A stretch of 64,000 nucleotides of DNA, from assembly GCF_033472595.1 (NCBI RefSeq), contig NZ_CP137642.1, positions 1,612,001 to 1,676,000 of the forward strand. Reading direction: 5' to 3'. The position numbers and the translations under genes were made by a program. This document shows positions 27,273 to 35,337 of this stretch, piece after piece. This DNA comes from Methanoculleus receptaculi. GTDB taxonomy: Archaea; Halobacteriota; Methanomicrobia; Methanomicrobiales; Methanoculleaceae. Position 1 is the stretch's first letter. Each line of letters begins with the position of its first letter. The notes under the pieces are model-generated. The model was not told the origin of the DNA. It saw only the letters and a program-made list of their open reading frames with translations, and made no database searches.

Positions 27273-27841
27273 GGTACCTCCTTAACTCCGATGTAATACC
27301 CTATAATGTTCACCACACGGTGGAGGAGCGGTGTCAGTATGATTATCCAGACCAGGATCGGCAGCGTGATATTCTCCACCAGCCACTCCGGGTATACCAG
27401 GAGGACGAGGAGCAGCGACCCTATAACAAGGTCGTACTGGTCGGCAATAATCCAGGATTCACCCCGCTCTTTTCCAAGCCTACGCTTGAAGAAACTCTTG
27501 ATGAGATCCCCGAGGAGTGCGCCGGTCGCAAGCAGGATGACCGAGAGGATCGTATGTCGGGGGAGCATATCGAGGCCGAACGCGGAGGCTGCCAGGATCT
27601 CGACCAGACCCACCAGCACACCCGAGAGGACGCCGCCGAAGAACCCGCGGTAGGTCTTCCCGTCGCCAAAGATCCTTCTCCCGTCAGAGAACATCCTGCC
27701 GAGGTCGATTGGCGTCCCGCCGCCGAAGACCGCGGCCGCCGAGTTGGGCAGGTATGCCGGCAGCATGATCCAGAGCGCCGCAACCGCAGAGAATATCCAG
27801 TAGCCGATATCAGGGGCGATGGATGTCAATGTGCTGTACAA
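27266..27841 (-). CDS. carS: CDP-archaeol synthase
   Basis: CTP:2,3-di-O-geranylgeranylglycerol-1-phosphate cytidylyltransferase, an integral membrane enzyme activating archaeal lipids for polar headgroup addition. 191 aa with about five membrane segments; the family signatures GGGTPIDLGR and DGRRIFGDGKTYRGFFGG are near residues 40-68. The start is probably TTG at 27841 (another TTG lies four codons later) since no ATG is suitable; CTTTATATTT is 8-17 nt upstream of it. First gene of carS-pyrE-purD-argF, divergent from the Tes-like gene. Confidence 0.93.
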   Translation of the reverse strand: MYSTLTSIAPDIGYWIFSAVAALWIMLPAYLPNSAAAVFGGGTPIDLGRMFSDGRRIFGDGKTYRGFFGGVLSGVLVGLVEILAASAFGLDMLPRHTILSVILLATGALLGDLIKSFFKRRLGKERGESWIIADQYDLVIGSLLLVLLVYPEWLVENITLPILVWIIILTPLLHRVVNIIGYYIGVKEVPW

Positions 27842-27848
27842 TCAGTAA

Positions 27849-27858
27849 ATATAAAGAT
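27849..27858 (-). promoter_or_regulatory. TATA box of carS operon
   Basis: CTTTATATTT on the minus strand within the 69-bp divergent region between carS and the Tes-like gene. Its closeness to the first TTG suggests that the TTG at about 27829 may be the true start. Confidence 0.5.
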
Positions 27859-27910
27859 TAAAGTGTCGAAGTATGAGATACGAATAAAAAACTGTGGGCA
27901 CGGTGAGAGA

Positions 27911-29383
27911 ATGCTTGTGAAGAAGACAAAAAGCCTCTGCCCGACATGCGGCCGTGTGCTTGACGCCGATGTCGTCGAAGAGGAGGGGCAGATCTGGCTG
28001 GTCCGCACCTGCCCTGAACACGGTTTATACAGGGGTCTCTACTGGTCGGACGCGGAGATGTACCGGCGGTTCGATGCTTACGAACGTATCGGGAACGGCG
28101 TCTCAAACCCGCAGAAGACTCCCTCCGCAGCAGGGTGCCCGAATGATTGCGGGATCTGTGCAAACCACCGGTCAACAACCCTGCTTGCAAACATCGATCT
28201 GACGAACCGGTGCAACCTGAACTGCGATTTCTGCTTTGCAAACGCCAGAGCGTGTGGATTCGTCTACGAACCGACCTTCGAGCAGGTCGTAGGGATGCTG
28301 CGGCTGCTGCGTGAGGAAAAACCCGTTCCGGCGCCTGCCGTCCAGTTTTCCGGCGGGGAACCGACGCTGCGGGACGACCTGCCAGAGATCATCCGCGTTG
28401 CAAAAGATCTCGGGATCTCCCAGGTGCAGGTCGCCACAAACGGGATTCGACTGGCAGGGGACGCTGATTACATCCAGGAGCTGAAAGATGCGGGGCTCTC
28501 AACGGTCTACCTCCATTTCGACGGCGTAACCCGCGAGACGAACTCCAAACTTGGGAGCGATCTGCGTGCGATCGAGAACTGTGAGAAGATCGGGATGGGT
28601 GTTGTGCTGGTGCCGACAGTCATAAAAGGCAGGAACGATCACGAGGTTGGCGCCATAATCAAATACGCCGCAGAACATTTCGAGACCATCCGCGGCGTCA
28701 ACTTCCAGCCTGTGGCGTTCACCGGCGCCGCAAGCGAGGATGATGTCAGGAAGGAGCGGATCACCATCCCGGAACTTGCGGAGCGGATCGAGGAGCAGAC
28801 AGACGGTATCATCAAGAAAGACTACTTCTACCCCGTGCCCTGCGTCGTTCCAATCTCCGATCTCGTCGAGGCGTACACCGGCAAACCCCAGATCAGGTTC
28901 ACCACCCACCAGCACTGCGGCGCGGCGACATACGTCTTTGTCACCGATGAAGGTATGATCCCGATCAACAGGATGGTGGATGTTGACGCTTTCTTTGAGT
29001 CGGTCGAGAAGATGGCGACAAGGCTTGCGAAGGGCGGGTCGCTCAACAGGTACGTGACCCTTGTTGAGGGGGTCAAAGACATCTACACATCCACCAGGAA
29101 GGCGGAACACAAGAACACCGGGGAGTTGATGAAACTTATAACGAAGGCGCTTGTGCTGCAGAACTTCGAGGCGCTGCGTGACTTCCACTGGAACGCCCTC
29201 TTCATCGGCATGATGCACTTCATGGACAGATACAACTACGACCTCTCCAGGGTGGAGCGGTGCTGCATCCACTACGCTACCCCTGACGGCCGCCTGATCC
29301 CATTCTGCACATACAACAGCGGCCCGGTCCACCGCGAGCAGATCTGGAAGAAGTTTGCGCAGCAGCCCCATGAAGATGAGTGA
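27911..29383 (+). CDS. Radical SAM protein of the tetraether lipid synthase (Tes / MJ0619) type
   Basis: Protein of 490 aa. The N-terminal CPTCGRVLDADVVEEEG and CPEHG form a zinc- or cluster-binding head, a second cysteine group is CPNDCGIC near residue 78, the radical SAM motif CNLNCDFC follows near residue 101, and FSGGEPTLRDDLPEI binds SAM. The C-terminal part has further cysteines (QHCGAAT, RCCIHY, PFCTYN). This layout fits the MJ0619 family, whose members include the enzyme that joins two archaeol chains into tetraether lipid. GGTGA is 4-5 nt before the ATG. Its position divergent to carS supports a lipid role, but paralogues with other substrates exist. Confidence 0.75.
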   Translation: MLVKKTKSLCPTCGRVLDADVVEEEGQIWLVRTCPEHGLYRGLYWSDAEMYRRFDAYERIGNGVSNPQKTPSAAGCPNDCGICANHRSTTLLANIDLTNRCNLNCDFCFANARACGFVYEPTFEQVVGMLRLLREEKPVPAPAVQFSGGEPTLRDDLPEIIRVAKDLGISQVQVATNGIRLAGDADYIQELKDAGLSTVYLHFDGVTRETNSKLGSDLRAIENCEKIGMGVVLVPTVIKGRNDHEVGAIIKYAAEHFETIRGVNFQPVAFTGAASEDDVRKERITIPELAERIEEQTDGIIKKDYFYPVPCVVPISDLVEAYTGKPQIRFTTHQHCGAATYVFVTDEGMIPINRMVDVDAFFESVEKMATRLAKGGSLNRYVTLVEGVKDIYTSTRKAEHKNTGELMKLITKALVLQNFEALRDFHWNALFIGMMHFMDRYNYDLSRVERCCIHYATPDGRLIPFCTYNSGPVHREQIWKKFAQQPHEDE

Positions 29384-29416
29384 GGGAAGCCCACCCCCGC
29401 AGGAAGGACTCAAGGA

Positions 29417-30358
29417 TCAGGGGAACGGCAGTTCGCAGCCTTCCCCATCCTCCAGGACAAGCGATGCGATGGCGAGATCCTGTATGGCAAGCCCGGTTGA
29501 GTCAAAGACGGTGATCGCGTCCGGGGACGACCTCCCCTTCTTTCCGATGACCACCTCGCCCAGGGTTCCCGCGATCATGGCCGGGTCGTAGAACCCGGTT
29601 CTGACCGGGACGTTGACCTCCCCGGAGTGGATCGCCTGTTCCCGGTCGTCGACAAAGACCTCGGCCCGGAGGAGGATCGCGGGGTCAAGTTCCTGTTTCC
29701 CCGGGGCATCTGCACCGATAGCGTTGATGTGCGTCCCTTCGTGGACCCACCCGGCCATAACCAGAGGTTCTCTGGAGGGCGTTGTCGCGGCGAGGACGTC
29801 AGAGTCGCAGGCGCGTTCGATCGAGACCGGGCGGGCGTTGTAGTCGGCATATCGCGCCGCAAGCGCCGCTGCAGTCTTCTCGTTCCGGCTCCAGACCCTC
29901 ACCTCGTCGAGCGTGAAGGCGGCGGCCATCGCCTCAACCTGCGCCGCCGCCTGCCGTCCGGCACCTATGAGCCCCAGGCTGATGGAGGACCGCCGGGGGG
30001 AGAGGTGTCTTGCAGCCACAGCACCTGCCGCCCCGGTTCGAAGCGCGGTCAGGTCGGTGGCGTTTATGAGAGCTGTCGGGAGCCCGGTATCCACGTCGAT
30101 GATCACCGTCAGCGCCATGACCGTTGGAAGCCCGTGCGCCCTGTTGTTGGGGTGGACGTTGACTATCTTCACCCCGGCTATCCCGGCCGCGGGTAGGTAG
30201 GCCGGCATAGTCCTGAAGTCCCCGGTCTTCCCGAACGTCACGTAGACCTTCGGGGGCATCTGGACGTTGCCCCTGCCGTGCTCGGCAAAGGCCGACTCGA
30301 TCACACGGTTCACCCTGGCATACGACGGGTAGCCGGAATGAACAGGGTAATACTTCAC
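29417..30358 (-). CDS. Ornithine cyclodeaminase / alanine dehydrogenase family protein
   Basis: NAD(H)-binding enzyme of 313 aa in the OCD/mu-crystallin family, which includes an archaeal alanine dehydrogenase. The Rossmann motif LGLIGAGRQAAAQ is near residue 128, and KIVNVHPNN and ATDLTALRTGAAGAVAA are family signatures, with the catalytic Asp in GADAPGKQELD. Substrate (alanine, ornithine or other) cannot be decided. The start is GTG at 30358, lying inside a 20-bp perfect palindrome that also contains the presumed Shine-Dalgarno site. Confidence 0.88.
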   Translation of the reverse strand: MKYYPVHSGYPSYARVNRVIESAFAEHGRGNVQMPPKVYVTFGKTGDFRTMPAYLPAAGIAGVKIVNVHPNNRAHGLPTVMALTVIIDVDTGLPTALINATDLTALRTGAAGAVAARHLSPRRSSISLGLIGAGRQAAAQVEAMAAAFTLDEVRVWSRNEKTAAALAARYADYNARPVSIERACDSDVLAATTPSREPLVMAGWVHEGTHINAIGADAPGKQELDPAILLRAEVFVDDREQAIHSGEVNVPVRTGFYDPAMIAGTLGEVVIGKKGRSSPDAITVFDSTGLAIQDLAIASLVLEDGEGCELPFP

Positions 30359-30375
30359 GGGGTGATCACCCCGTG
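30356..30375. promoter_or_regulatory. Perfect 20-bp palindrome over a start codon
   Basis: CACGGGGTGATCACCCCGTG reads the same on both strands. The downstream gene's GTG start is the last three bases on its strand and its GGTGAT Shine-Dalgarno is in the middle, so either a dimeric protein or an RNA hairpin here would block initiation. Confidence 0.55.
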
Positions 30376-30475
30376 CTGCCGACCGGATATAATAGAGGCG
30401 GGGGATACACCCCCGGTTCCGATCTGGAGATCCATATACCTGCTCCGTTGGAGGGGTATATCAACAATCCGGTTT

Positions 30476-31138
30476 TTACCCGCGGTTCTCCTGCATCCCG
30501 CGTATCGAGAGCCGGATCAGGCCGAGGTTTGCATCCGGTTCTGCAAGTATGCAGAGGTAGAGGTCGTTGTAGGGCGCGATGATGAACTTCCCCCGGGGTG
30601 TCTCGAGGATTACCTGGGAGAGACCGCCCATCTCCATCTCGGCGGTGATCTGGCTTCCGGCACGGAGAAGGTCCTCGGCGACCGCGGCTACCTTCTCAAA
30701 GTCCGCAGAGCCGACCGACTGGAGGGCAAACCCTTCATGAAAGACCGAGACCGCAACGACACCAGGCTGCCGCGCGATCTGCTGGAGGGCAGCCTTCTCG
30801 GGGGAGGGGGGCGCTCTGCCAACCCCGGTGACAAGGCAACCGCTCGCACTCGAGGCTTCCCTGGCCGCCCGCGTCTCTTCGGCGGTATACGCGATAAGTT
30901 CGTAGACCAGCGATGGCCGCTCGAGGAGGTGCCTGTAGGCGTCATCTCCGCCGAGGAGGAGACCCCTGCTTTTATCCTCAAAGGCGGCGGCGTAAGGGCT
31001 CCCGGCCTCGAACAGGACAAAGCCGGTTCCACCACCCTTCTCCGTGATCCGCACCGCCCCGGTGAAATGAGGGCTGATCGATGCAAGGGTTGAGAGCGGC
31101 CCCTGCAGTCTGCCAAGTGAGATGCCGTCGGGGAGCAT
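30476..31138 (-). CDS. Roadblock/LC7-type protein with N-terminal extension
   Basis: Protein of 220 aa. The C-terminal half (about residues 115-215: IARQPGVVAVSVFHEGFALQ through TPRGKFIIAPYNDLYLCIL) has the alternating strand/helix pattern of Roadblock/LC7 domains, which regulate small GTPases or build signalling scaffolds. The N-terminal half has an effector-like strand pattern (FTGAVRITEKGGGTGFVLFE) like domains that sit beside GTPase regulators. It starts 4 nt after the upstream LC7 gene, in the hydrogenase operon. Confidence 0.75.
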   Translation of the reverse strand: MLPDGISLGRLQGPLSTLASISPHFTGAVRITEKGGGTGFVLFEAGSPYAAAFEDKSRGLLLGGDDAYRHLLERPSLVYELIAYTAEETRAAREASSASGCLVTGVGRAPPSPEKAALQQIARQPGVVAVSVFHEGFALQSVGSADFEKVAAVAEDLLRAGSQITAEMEMGGLSQVILETPRGKFIIAPYNDLYLCILAEPDANLGLIRLSIRGMQENRG

Positions 31139-31142
31139 CGTC

Positions 31143-31499
31143 TCACAGAGCGGCTATTATCCGGTCTTTGTTCTTCTTCAGTTCGTAGCGGATTCTCCCG
31201 ACGTTTACGTTCGCGTTCGCCACTATGGCGATCAACTCATCCTCTGAGAGCGGTGAGAGGAGAATCGGGCCGTTCTCAAGCTCGACAAGCATCTGGTGCA
31301 TCTCTCCCTTCCCGAGTTCATTGCTCATCGCCTCGGACGTACCCATGCCTGTCGATGCCATGGCGCCCAGGGCCTCGACATCCACGTCGCCGGCAACAAC
31401 GCTCTCGATCACAAAACCGTCCCGTCCCGCCACAACCGCGGCGGTAACCCCATCAAGTTTAAGGAACTCTCCCAGGATCTGTTTTAACATGCTTTCCAT
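31143..31499 (-). CDS. Roadblock/LC7 domain protein
   Basis: Single-domain Roadblock/LC7 protein of 118 aa: LDGVTAAVVAGRDGFVIES opens the domain, and the strand GPILLSPLSEDELIAIVANA closes it. Such proteins form dimers and act in GTPase-linked signalling, as with MglB. GAGGTGATG is 6 nt before the ATG. It lies 13 nt after the hydrogenase large-subunit stop, so it is co-transcribed with it. Confidence 0.85.
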   Translation of the reverse strand: MESMLKQILGEFLKLDGVTAAVVAGRDGFVIESVVAGDVDVEALGAMASTGMGTSEAMSNELGKGEMHQMLVELENGPILLSPLSEDELIAIVANANVNVGRIRYELKKNKDRIIAAL

Positions 31500-31512
31500 A
31501 CTTTACATCACC

Positions 31513-32880
31513 TCACGCCTTTCTGACTAACTCGATCTTCATGGGCATCCTCCCGATCGCGTGCGTGGCACATGAGATACAGGGGTCGTAGGCCCTTATG
31601 ACCATCTCGATCTGGTTGGCTGCACCATCGCTCAGCGCACCGTTCTTCACAACCCGGCGGGCGACATCCTCCACCCCGCGGTCTATGGCGTAGTTGTTCT
31701 GGCAGGTCGCCACGATCAGGTTGCACCGTTCAATTATTCCGGCATCATTGACGGTGTAGTCGTGGATGAGCGTTCCCCGCGGAGCCTCGATTATACCAAC
31801 ACCGCGCCGGTTCACAACCTCTACTGCGGGTGTCCTGACATCCGTGCCGGTGATGCCGCTATCGGAGAGGAGTTTCACCGCCAGTTCGCACGAGGCGATG
31901 AACTCGACGTAGCGCGCCAGGTTGTAGGCGAGCGCTGCCTGTGAGACTGTTCCGAACCGTTCGCGATACTCCGCAAGCGCAGCGTCTGCATGCTCCGTGC
32001 CCATCTTCTCCACGACGTTCAGCCTGGCAAGCGGCCCGACACGGTAGTTCTCACCGCCCTTGAGGCGGACGAACTTCAGGTATGACCAGTCCTCTGAATA
32101 CTCCTCGATAAATTTTGTGTAATCCGTTCCGGTGAACGACCCGATCCTTCCACCCTCCCCGTTGAGCACCGCAACAGGCCCGTCGTAAGTCGAGTAGACA
32201 CCGTGATTGGTCATCCCCATGAACCCGGTCCTGACGGCGCCGAACTCCGTGTCGACACCATCGAGGAGTGTGTGCGCAATATCCCAGCCTTCAAGGGCGA
32301 TCCTGAGCGCCTCATCCGCCATGGTGGCCAGTTCGGCCCTCTTTGCCGCGGTTAATGGTGCCGACATCCCACCGGGGAGGGCGTTTGAGGGGTGGATGGG
32401 TTTACCGCCGATCGCCTCCGTCAACCGCTGGCCAAACTTCCTGACCGCGATCGCCTTCTTTGCAAGATCGGGTGAGTGGCGGGCGAGGCCGATGACGTTG
32501 CGCGTCTCCGGGGGGCAGTCGTGGCCCAGGAGGAAGTCCGGGGCCGCGAGCATGAAGAAGTGGAGGGAGTGCGAGTGGATGTACTGCCCGATGTTGAGGA
32601 GTTCGCGGAGTTTCTTTCCTGTGGCGGGGGGTTCGACCCCGAAGATCTGGTCGGTGGCCTTTGCCGCCGCAAGGTGGTGCGAGGTTGGGCAGATCCCGCA
32701 AATCCGGGGCGTTATCCTGGGTGCTTCCTCGATTGCAGCCCCGCTGAGGAACTTCTCAAACCCTCTCAGCTCTACGACCTGAAAATGGGCGGAGTCAACG
32801 TCACCGCGGTCGTTGAGGTATATCCTGACGCCTGCATGACCCTCGATCCGGGTCACCGGGTTGATCGCGATCTCTTTCAT
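31513..32880 (-). CDS. [NiFe] hydrogenase large subunit (group 3-like, F420-nonreducing type)
   Basis: Catalytic subunit of 455 aa. Both nickel motifs are complete: RICGICPTSHH (C61, C64) and DPCISCATH (C434, C437, H440). The 15-residue C-terminal tail after H440 is the kind removed by a maturation protease, so the enzyme is expected to be matured normally. Overall it resembles Mvh/Vhu large subunits more than membrane hydrogenases. It overlaps the small-subunit gene by 4 nt. No mvhD, hdr or frhB gene is in the cluster. Confidence 0.92.
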   Translation of the reverse strand: MKEIAINPVTRIEGHAGVRIYLNDRGDVDSAHFQVVELRGFEKFLSGAAIEEAPRITPRICGICPTSHHLAAAKATDQIFGVEPPATGKKLRELLNIGQYIHSHSLHFFMLAAPDFLLGHDCPPETRNVIGLARHSPDLAKKAIAVRKFGQRLTEAIGGKPIHPSNALPGGMSAPLTAAKRAELATMADEALRIALEGWDIAHTLLDGVDTEFGAVRTGFMGMTNHGVYSTYDGPVAVLNGEGGRIGSFTGTDYTKFIEEYSEDWSYLKFVRLKGGENYRVGPLARLNVVEKMGTEHADAALAEYRERFGTVSQAALAYNLARYVEFIASCELAVKLLSDSGITGTDVRTPAVEVVNRRGVGIIEAPRGTLIHDYTVNDAGIIERCNLIVATCQNNYAIDRGVEDVARRVVKNGALSDGAANQIEMVIRAYDPCISCATHAIGRMPMKIELVRKA

Positions 32881-33794
32881 CTGCTCCTCTCCTTTACTAG
32901 GTCACGGATCTTTGAGACCTCTTTGTCCTCCATGATCAGGCTGCCTATGGTGAAGGGGTACATCGTGTGCGCGATGTCGTAGAGTTCTTTCTCCACCTCT
33001 TTCTCGGGCTTATCGGTGAGATCGGAGATCCTCCGCACCATCATGCCATAGATGTCGCGGCAGGGTTCGCGGAGGATGTCCAGAGACGGGCCGTTGCAGC
33101 CGTGGCAGGGGACGTTGTTCTTGGGGCAGGCGGCGCCGCATCTTCCGAAGGTGACGCTCCCGAGACAGAGGTAACCCTGCCCGAGCAGGCAGTGTTCGCG
33201 GTCGGGGACACCCTCATAACGGCGTTTGAGTGTCCAGTTCTCGACCGCGCCCATCTTTCTGTCGCAATCGGCACAGACGGATTTGCGCGAGAGACTGAGT
33301 TTGTCCCCGGAGACCAGCGCGGGGATGATCTGTTTGAGGTAGGTCTCTTTTGGCGGGCAGCCTGTGATGTAGTAGTCGATCTTTGTCAGGTCGCCAACCG
33401 CAAACGCCCGGTAGAGGAAGGGGGGCACATCCGTCGGGATGACCCCGTCGGGTTTCACGGTCTCCACCTCCCGATAGACGTATGAGAAGATCTCATCGTT
33501 TGAGTGCAGCATCGAGAGACCCGATACGCCGCCGTAGCATGCGCAGGTGCCGAGCGCGACCAGGGTCTTTGCCCGTCTCCGGATCTTCTCAAGGCGTTCC
33601 TGGTTTTCAGCGTTGCGGACGGCTCCTGTCACAAACGCGATATCGATGCCCTCCGGGGGTTCCTTGACGTCCATGATCACCGGCGAGTAGACTATATCAG
33701 CCTTATCAACAACGTCGAGCAGCATCTCGTGGAGGTCAAGCACCGCGATCGTGCAGCCTGAACATCCTGCCAGTTCCTCGATAGCAATCTTCAT
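32877..33794 (-). CDS. [NiFe] hydrogenase small subunit (MvhG-like)
   Basis: Electron-transfer subunit of about 305 aa. The proximal-cluster motif is CSGCTIAVLDLHE at about 11-23, with later ligands in TCACYGG and TGCPP, and medial/distal cluster cysteines in VCADCDRK, HCLLGQGYLCLG, RCGAACPKNNVPCHGC. This three-cluster pattern matches MvhG. Of two ATGs, 33794 has GAGG 8 nt upstream. About 45 residues after the last cysteine block are an extra helical tail. Confidence 0.92.
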   Translation of the reverse strand: MKIAIEELAGCSGCTIAVLDLHEMLLDVVDKADIVYSPVIMDVKEPPEGIDIAFVTGAVRNAENQERLEKIRRRAKTLVALGTCACYGGVSGLSMLHSNDEIFSYVYREVETVKPDGVIPTDVPPFLYRAFAVGDLTKIDYYITGCPPKETYLKQIIPALVSGDKLSLSRKSVCADCDRKMGAVENWTLKRRYEGVPDREHCLLGQGYLCLGSVTFGRCGAACPKNNVPCHGCNGPSLDILREPCRDIYGMMVRRISDLTDKPEKEVEKELYDIAHTMYPFTIGSLIMEDKEVSKIRDLVKERSR

Positions 33795-33804
33795 GCTCAT
33801 CGCC

Positions 33805-34368
33805 TCACTTAAGGACCAGTTTCTTCAGGCAGGCGTTCGGGCCGGTGTGGACGATCTCCAGTTTGGCCTTTCTGCCCGTGATCTCCTCGATCGCGCCGAC
33901 AACGTAGCCAAAGAGGGTCTGGCAGAGCGGGCCACCCTGGTCAAGACCGTTGCGCCGGAGCGTCTGGCGGACGATGCAGTCGTGGAAGACGAGGTAGATG
34001 AACGTCTCGCCGTTCTCTTCGATGATGTAGGAGTCTTTATCCTCGGGTTTCCAGACCTCGAAGGAGTACTGCCCCCGGAGCAGGTCGGAGAGCTCGTGGA
34101 GCGCTCCCTCGACGTCATCCCGTTTCTGGAAGTACTGGGCGACCTCGTGGCCGAACTTCTTTCCGGCGCGGTATGTGACGGCGTTTGCCCCCCTGCCCGC
34201 GATCTCTTCGAGTGACCTGATCACGAGCCCGTTGAGTTTCATCAGACCGTGGAGCGTCTGCTCAAGGTCTTTTGGCTTCGGTGAGCATTCCAGAGGGACG
34301 TCCTCGGAACGGTAGACCAGATCCGTCTGGAAGGCCTCGTGCATCTCGTCGACATAGCCTGCGGTCAT
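33805..34368 (-). CDS. V4R-like domain protein in the hydrogenase operon
   Basis: Cytoplasmic protein of 187 aa. The pattern GKKFGHEVAQYF near residue 70, then ETFIYLVFHDCIVRQTL and GPLCQTLFGYVVGAIEEITG with the closing strand AKLEIVHTGPNACLKKLV fits the V4R / 4-vinyl-reductase fold, a small-molecule-binding sensor domain. Cysteines in HDCIV, LCQTL and NACLK could bind a ligand or cluster. It overlaps the ferredoxin gene in TGATG. Confidence 0.7.
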   Translation of the reverse strand: MTAGYVDEMHEAFQTDLVYRSEDVPLECSPKPKDLEQTLHGLMKLNGLVIRSLEEIAGRGANAVTYRAGKKFGHEVAQYFQKRDDVEGALHELSDLLRGQYSFEVWKPEDKDSYIIEENGETFIYLVFHDCIVRQTLRRNGLDQGGPLCQTLFGYVVGAIEEITGRKAKLEIVHTGPNACLKKLVLK

Positions 34369-34610
34369 CAGATCACCTTTTTAAGCATCTCGCATACGTG
34401 GATGTCGATGTAGTGCCGCCTTGCAGCGTAGATCCCGCGGTGCTCAAGCGCCTGAGCCGGGCAGATCTCATGGCAGGAGAGGCACCCCATACAGTTGTTC
34501 GGCCTGACCGCGACACTTACGTTGTCCTGGAGTTCGTACACATGCATGGGGCAGTCTTTTACGCAGAGGCCGCACCCAACGCACGCGTCTTTATCCACAT
34601 ATATCTCCAT
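34368..34610 (-). CDS. 2[4Fe-4S] ferredoxin
   Basis: Two cluster motifs: CVGCGLCVKDCP and CMGCLSCHEICP, in an 80-aa protein starting MEIYVDKDAC. It is the first gene of the hydrogenase operon and could carry electrons from the small subunit. An ATG at 34655, about 22 nt after an AAATTTATC box, would add 15 residues and is a leaderless alternative; GAGG 6 nt before 34610 supports the shorter form. Confidence 0.88.
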   Translation of the reverse strand: MEIYVDKDACVGCGLCVKDCPMHVYELQDNVSVAVRPNNCMGCLSCHEICPAQALEHRGIYAARRHYIDIHVCEMLKKVI

Positions 34611-34670
34611 TGCAAGCCTCAGAAGGTGTTTAACATCTCCTGGTATTAAAAACATACAGTTCGCTCGAGG

Positions 34671-34682
34671 GATAAATTTTTG
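34671..34682 (-). promoter_or_regulatory. TATA box of the hydrogenase operon
   Basis: AAAAATTTATCC on the minus strand, 60-70 nt before the ferredoxin start at 34610; the only AT-rich box upstream of the first gene. Confidence 0.45.
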
Positions 34683-34852
34683 ATCTGGTGTGATATTACG
34701 GAGATTTCAGGCCCGAATGGGGATAAATGTGGCTTTTTAGCCAGGGCGGCCAATAACCTCAGGTGGTGGCGGCCGGCCCGGCCGAAGAATCGGGGGCGGG
34801 GTTCTGGAGAGCCCCGCTCTCTCAAAATTGTGAGATATTATTCTCTGGCTTT

Positions 34853-35113
34853 TCAGTAGCGCCGGAAGTCGCTTCGCGGCCTCTGTGGCCGTGCTTCATC
34901 GATCTTCAGGGTGCGGCCTTCGAATACGGTATTGTTCAGGGCTTCTTTTGCTTCTTCAGCCTCTTTGGGGCTGGACATCTCGACGAATCCGAAGCCTTTA
35001 CGCTCGATGACTCTGACGTCGTTAACCGTCCCATACTGACCGAATAACTCTTCTAACTGCTCTTTGTTTACCGAGTAGGTGAGGTTGCCGACGTACAGCT
35101 TGTTGCTTTCCAT
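34853..35113 (-). CDS. RRM-type RNA-binding protein
   Basis: Single RNA-recognition motif of 86 aa with RNP2 KLYVGNLT at 5-12 and RNP1 KGFGFVEM at 39-46, then a short basic tail. Such stand-alone RRM proteins are rare in archaea but recur in Methanomicrobia and are thought to act as RNA chaperones. GTAAATAA lies about 25 nt upstream, and GAGGA precedes the ATG by about 8 nt. Confidence 0.92.
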   Translation of the reverse strand: MESNKLYVGNLTYSVNKEQLEELFGQYGTVNDVRVIERKGFGFVEMSSPKEAEEAKEALNNTVFEGRTLKIDEARPQRPRSDFRRY

Positions 35114-35337
35114 TCAAAGATCCTCGTCAGTTATTTACGCTCAATCCTTAACTAACCTTCGGAGGGAAATATGGGGGCTGCCTGCGGCGTCCACCCCCAC
35201 TTGCACTCCAGGGCTGGTGGTGTCCAGACCACGCAGGGAATACTTTAATGCTTGTGGGGGCCATTATGTAAAAGTCGGAATGAAGATCCGATAAAGTCTG
35301 GCGGGGCTCTGCCTCTGCCTGTTATGGAGTTGATTAA

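Noticed and set aside
27230-27910. A long N-terminal extension of the Tes-like protein
   Set aside because: It is antisense to pyrE and carS, which are certain; the ATG at 27911 with GGTGA and the CPTCG motif directly after fits the family.
28499-29413. A 304-codon frame antisense to the Tes-like gene
   Set aside because: The plus strand has the radical SAM motifs; the antisense product shows none.
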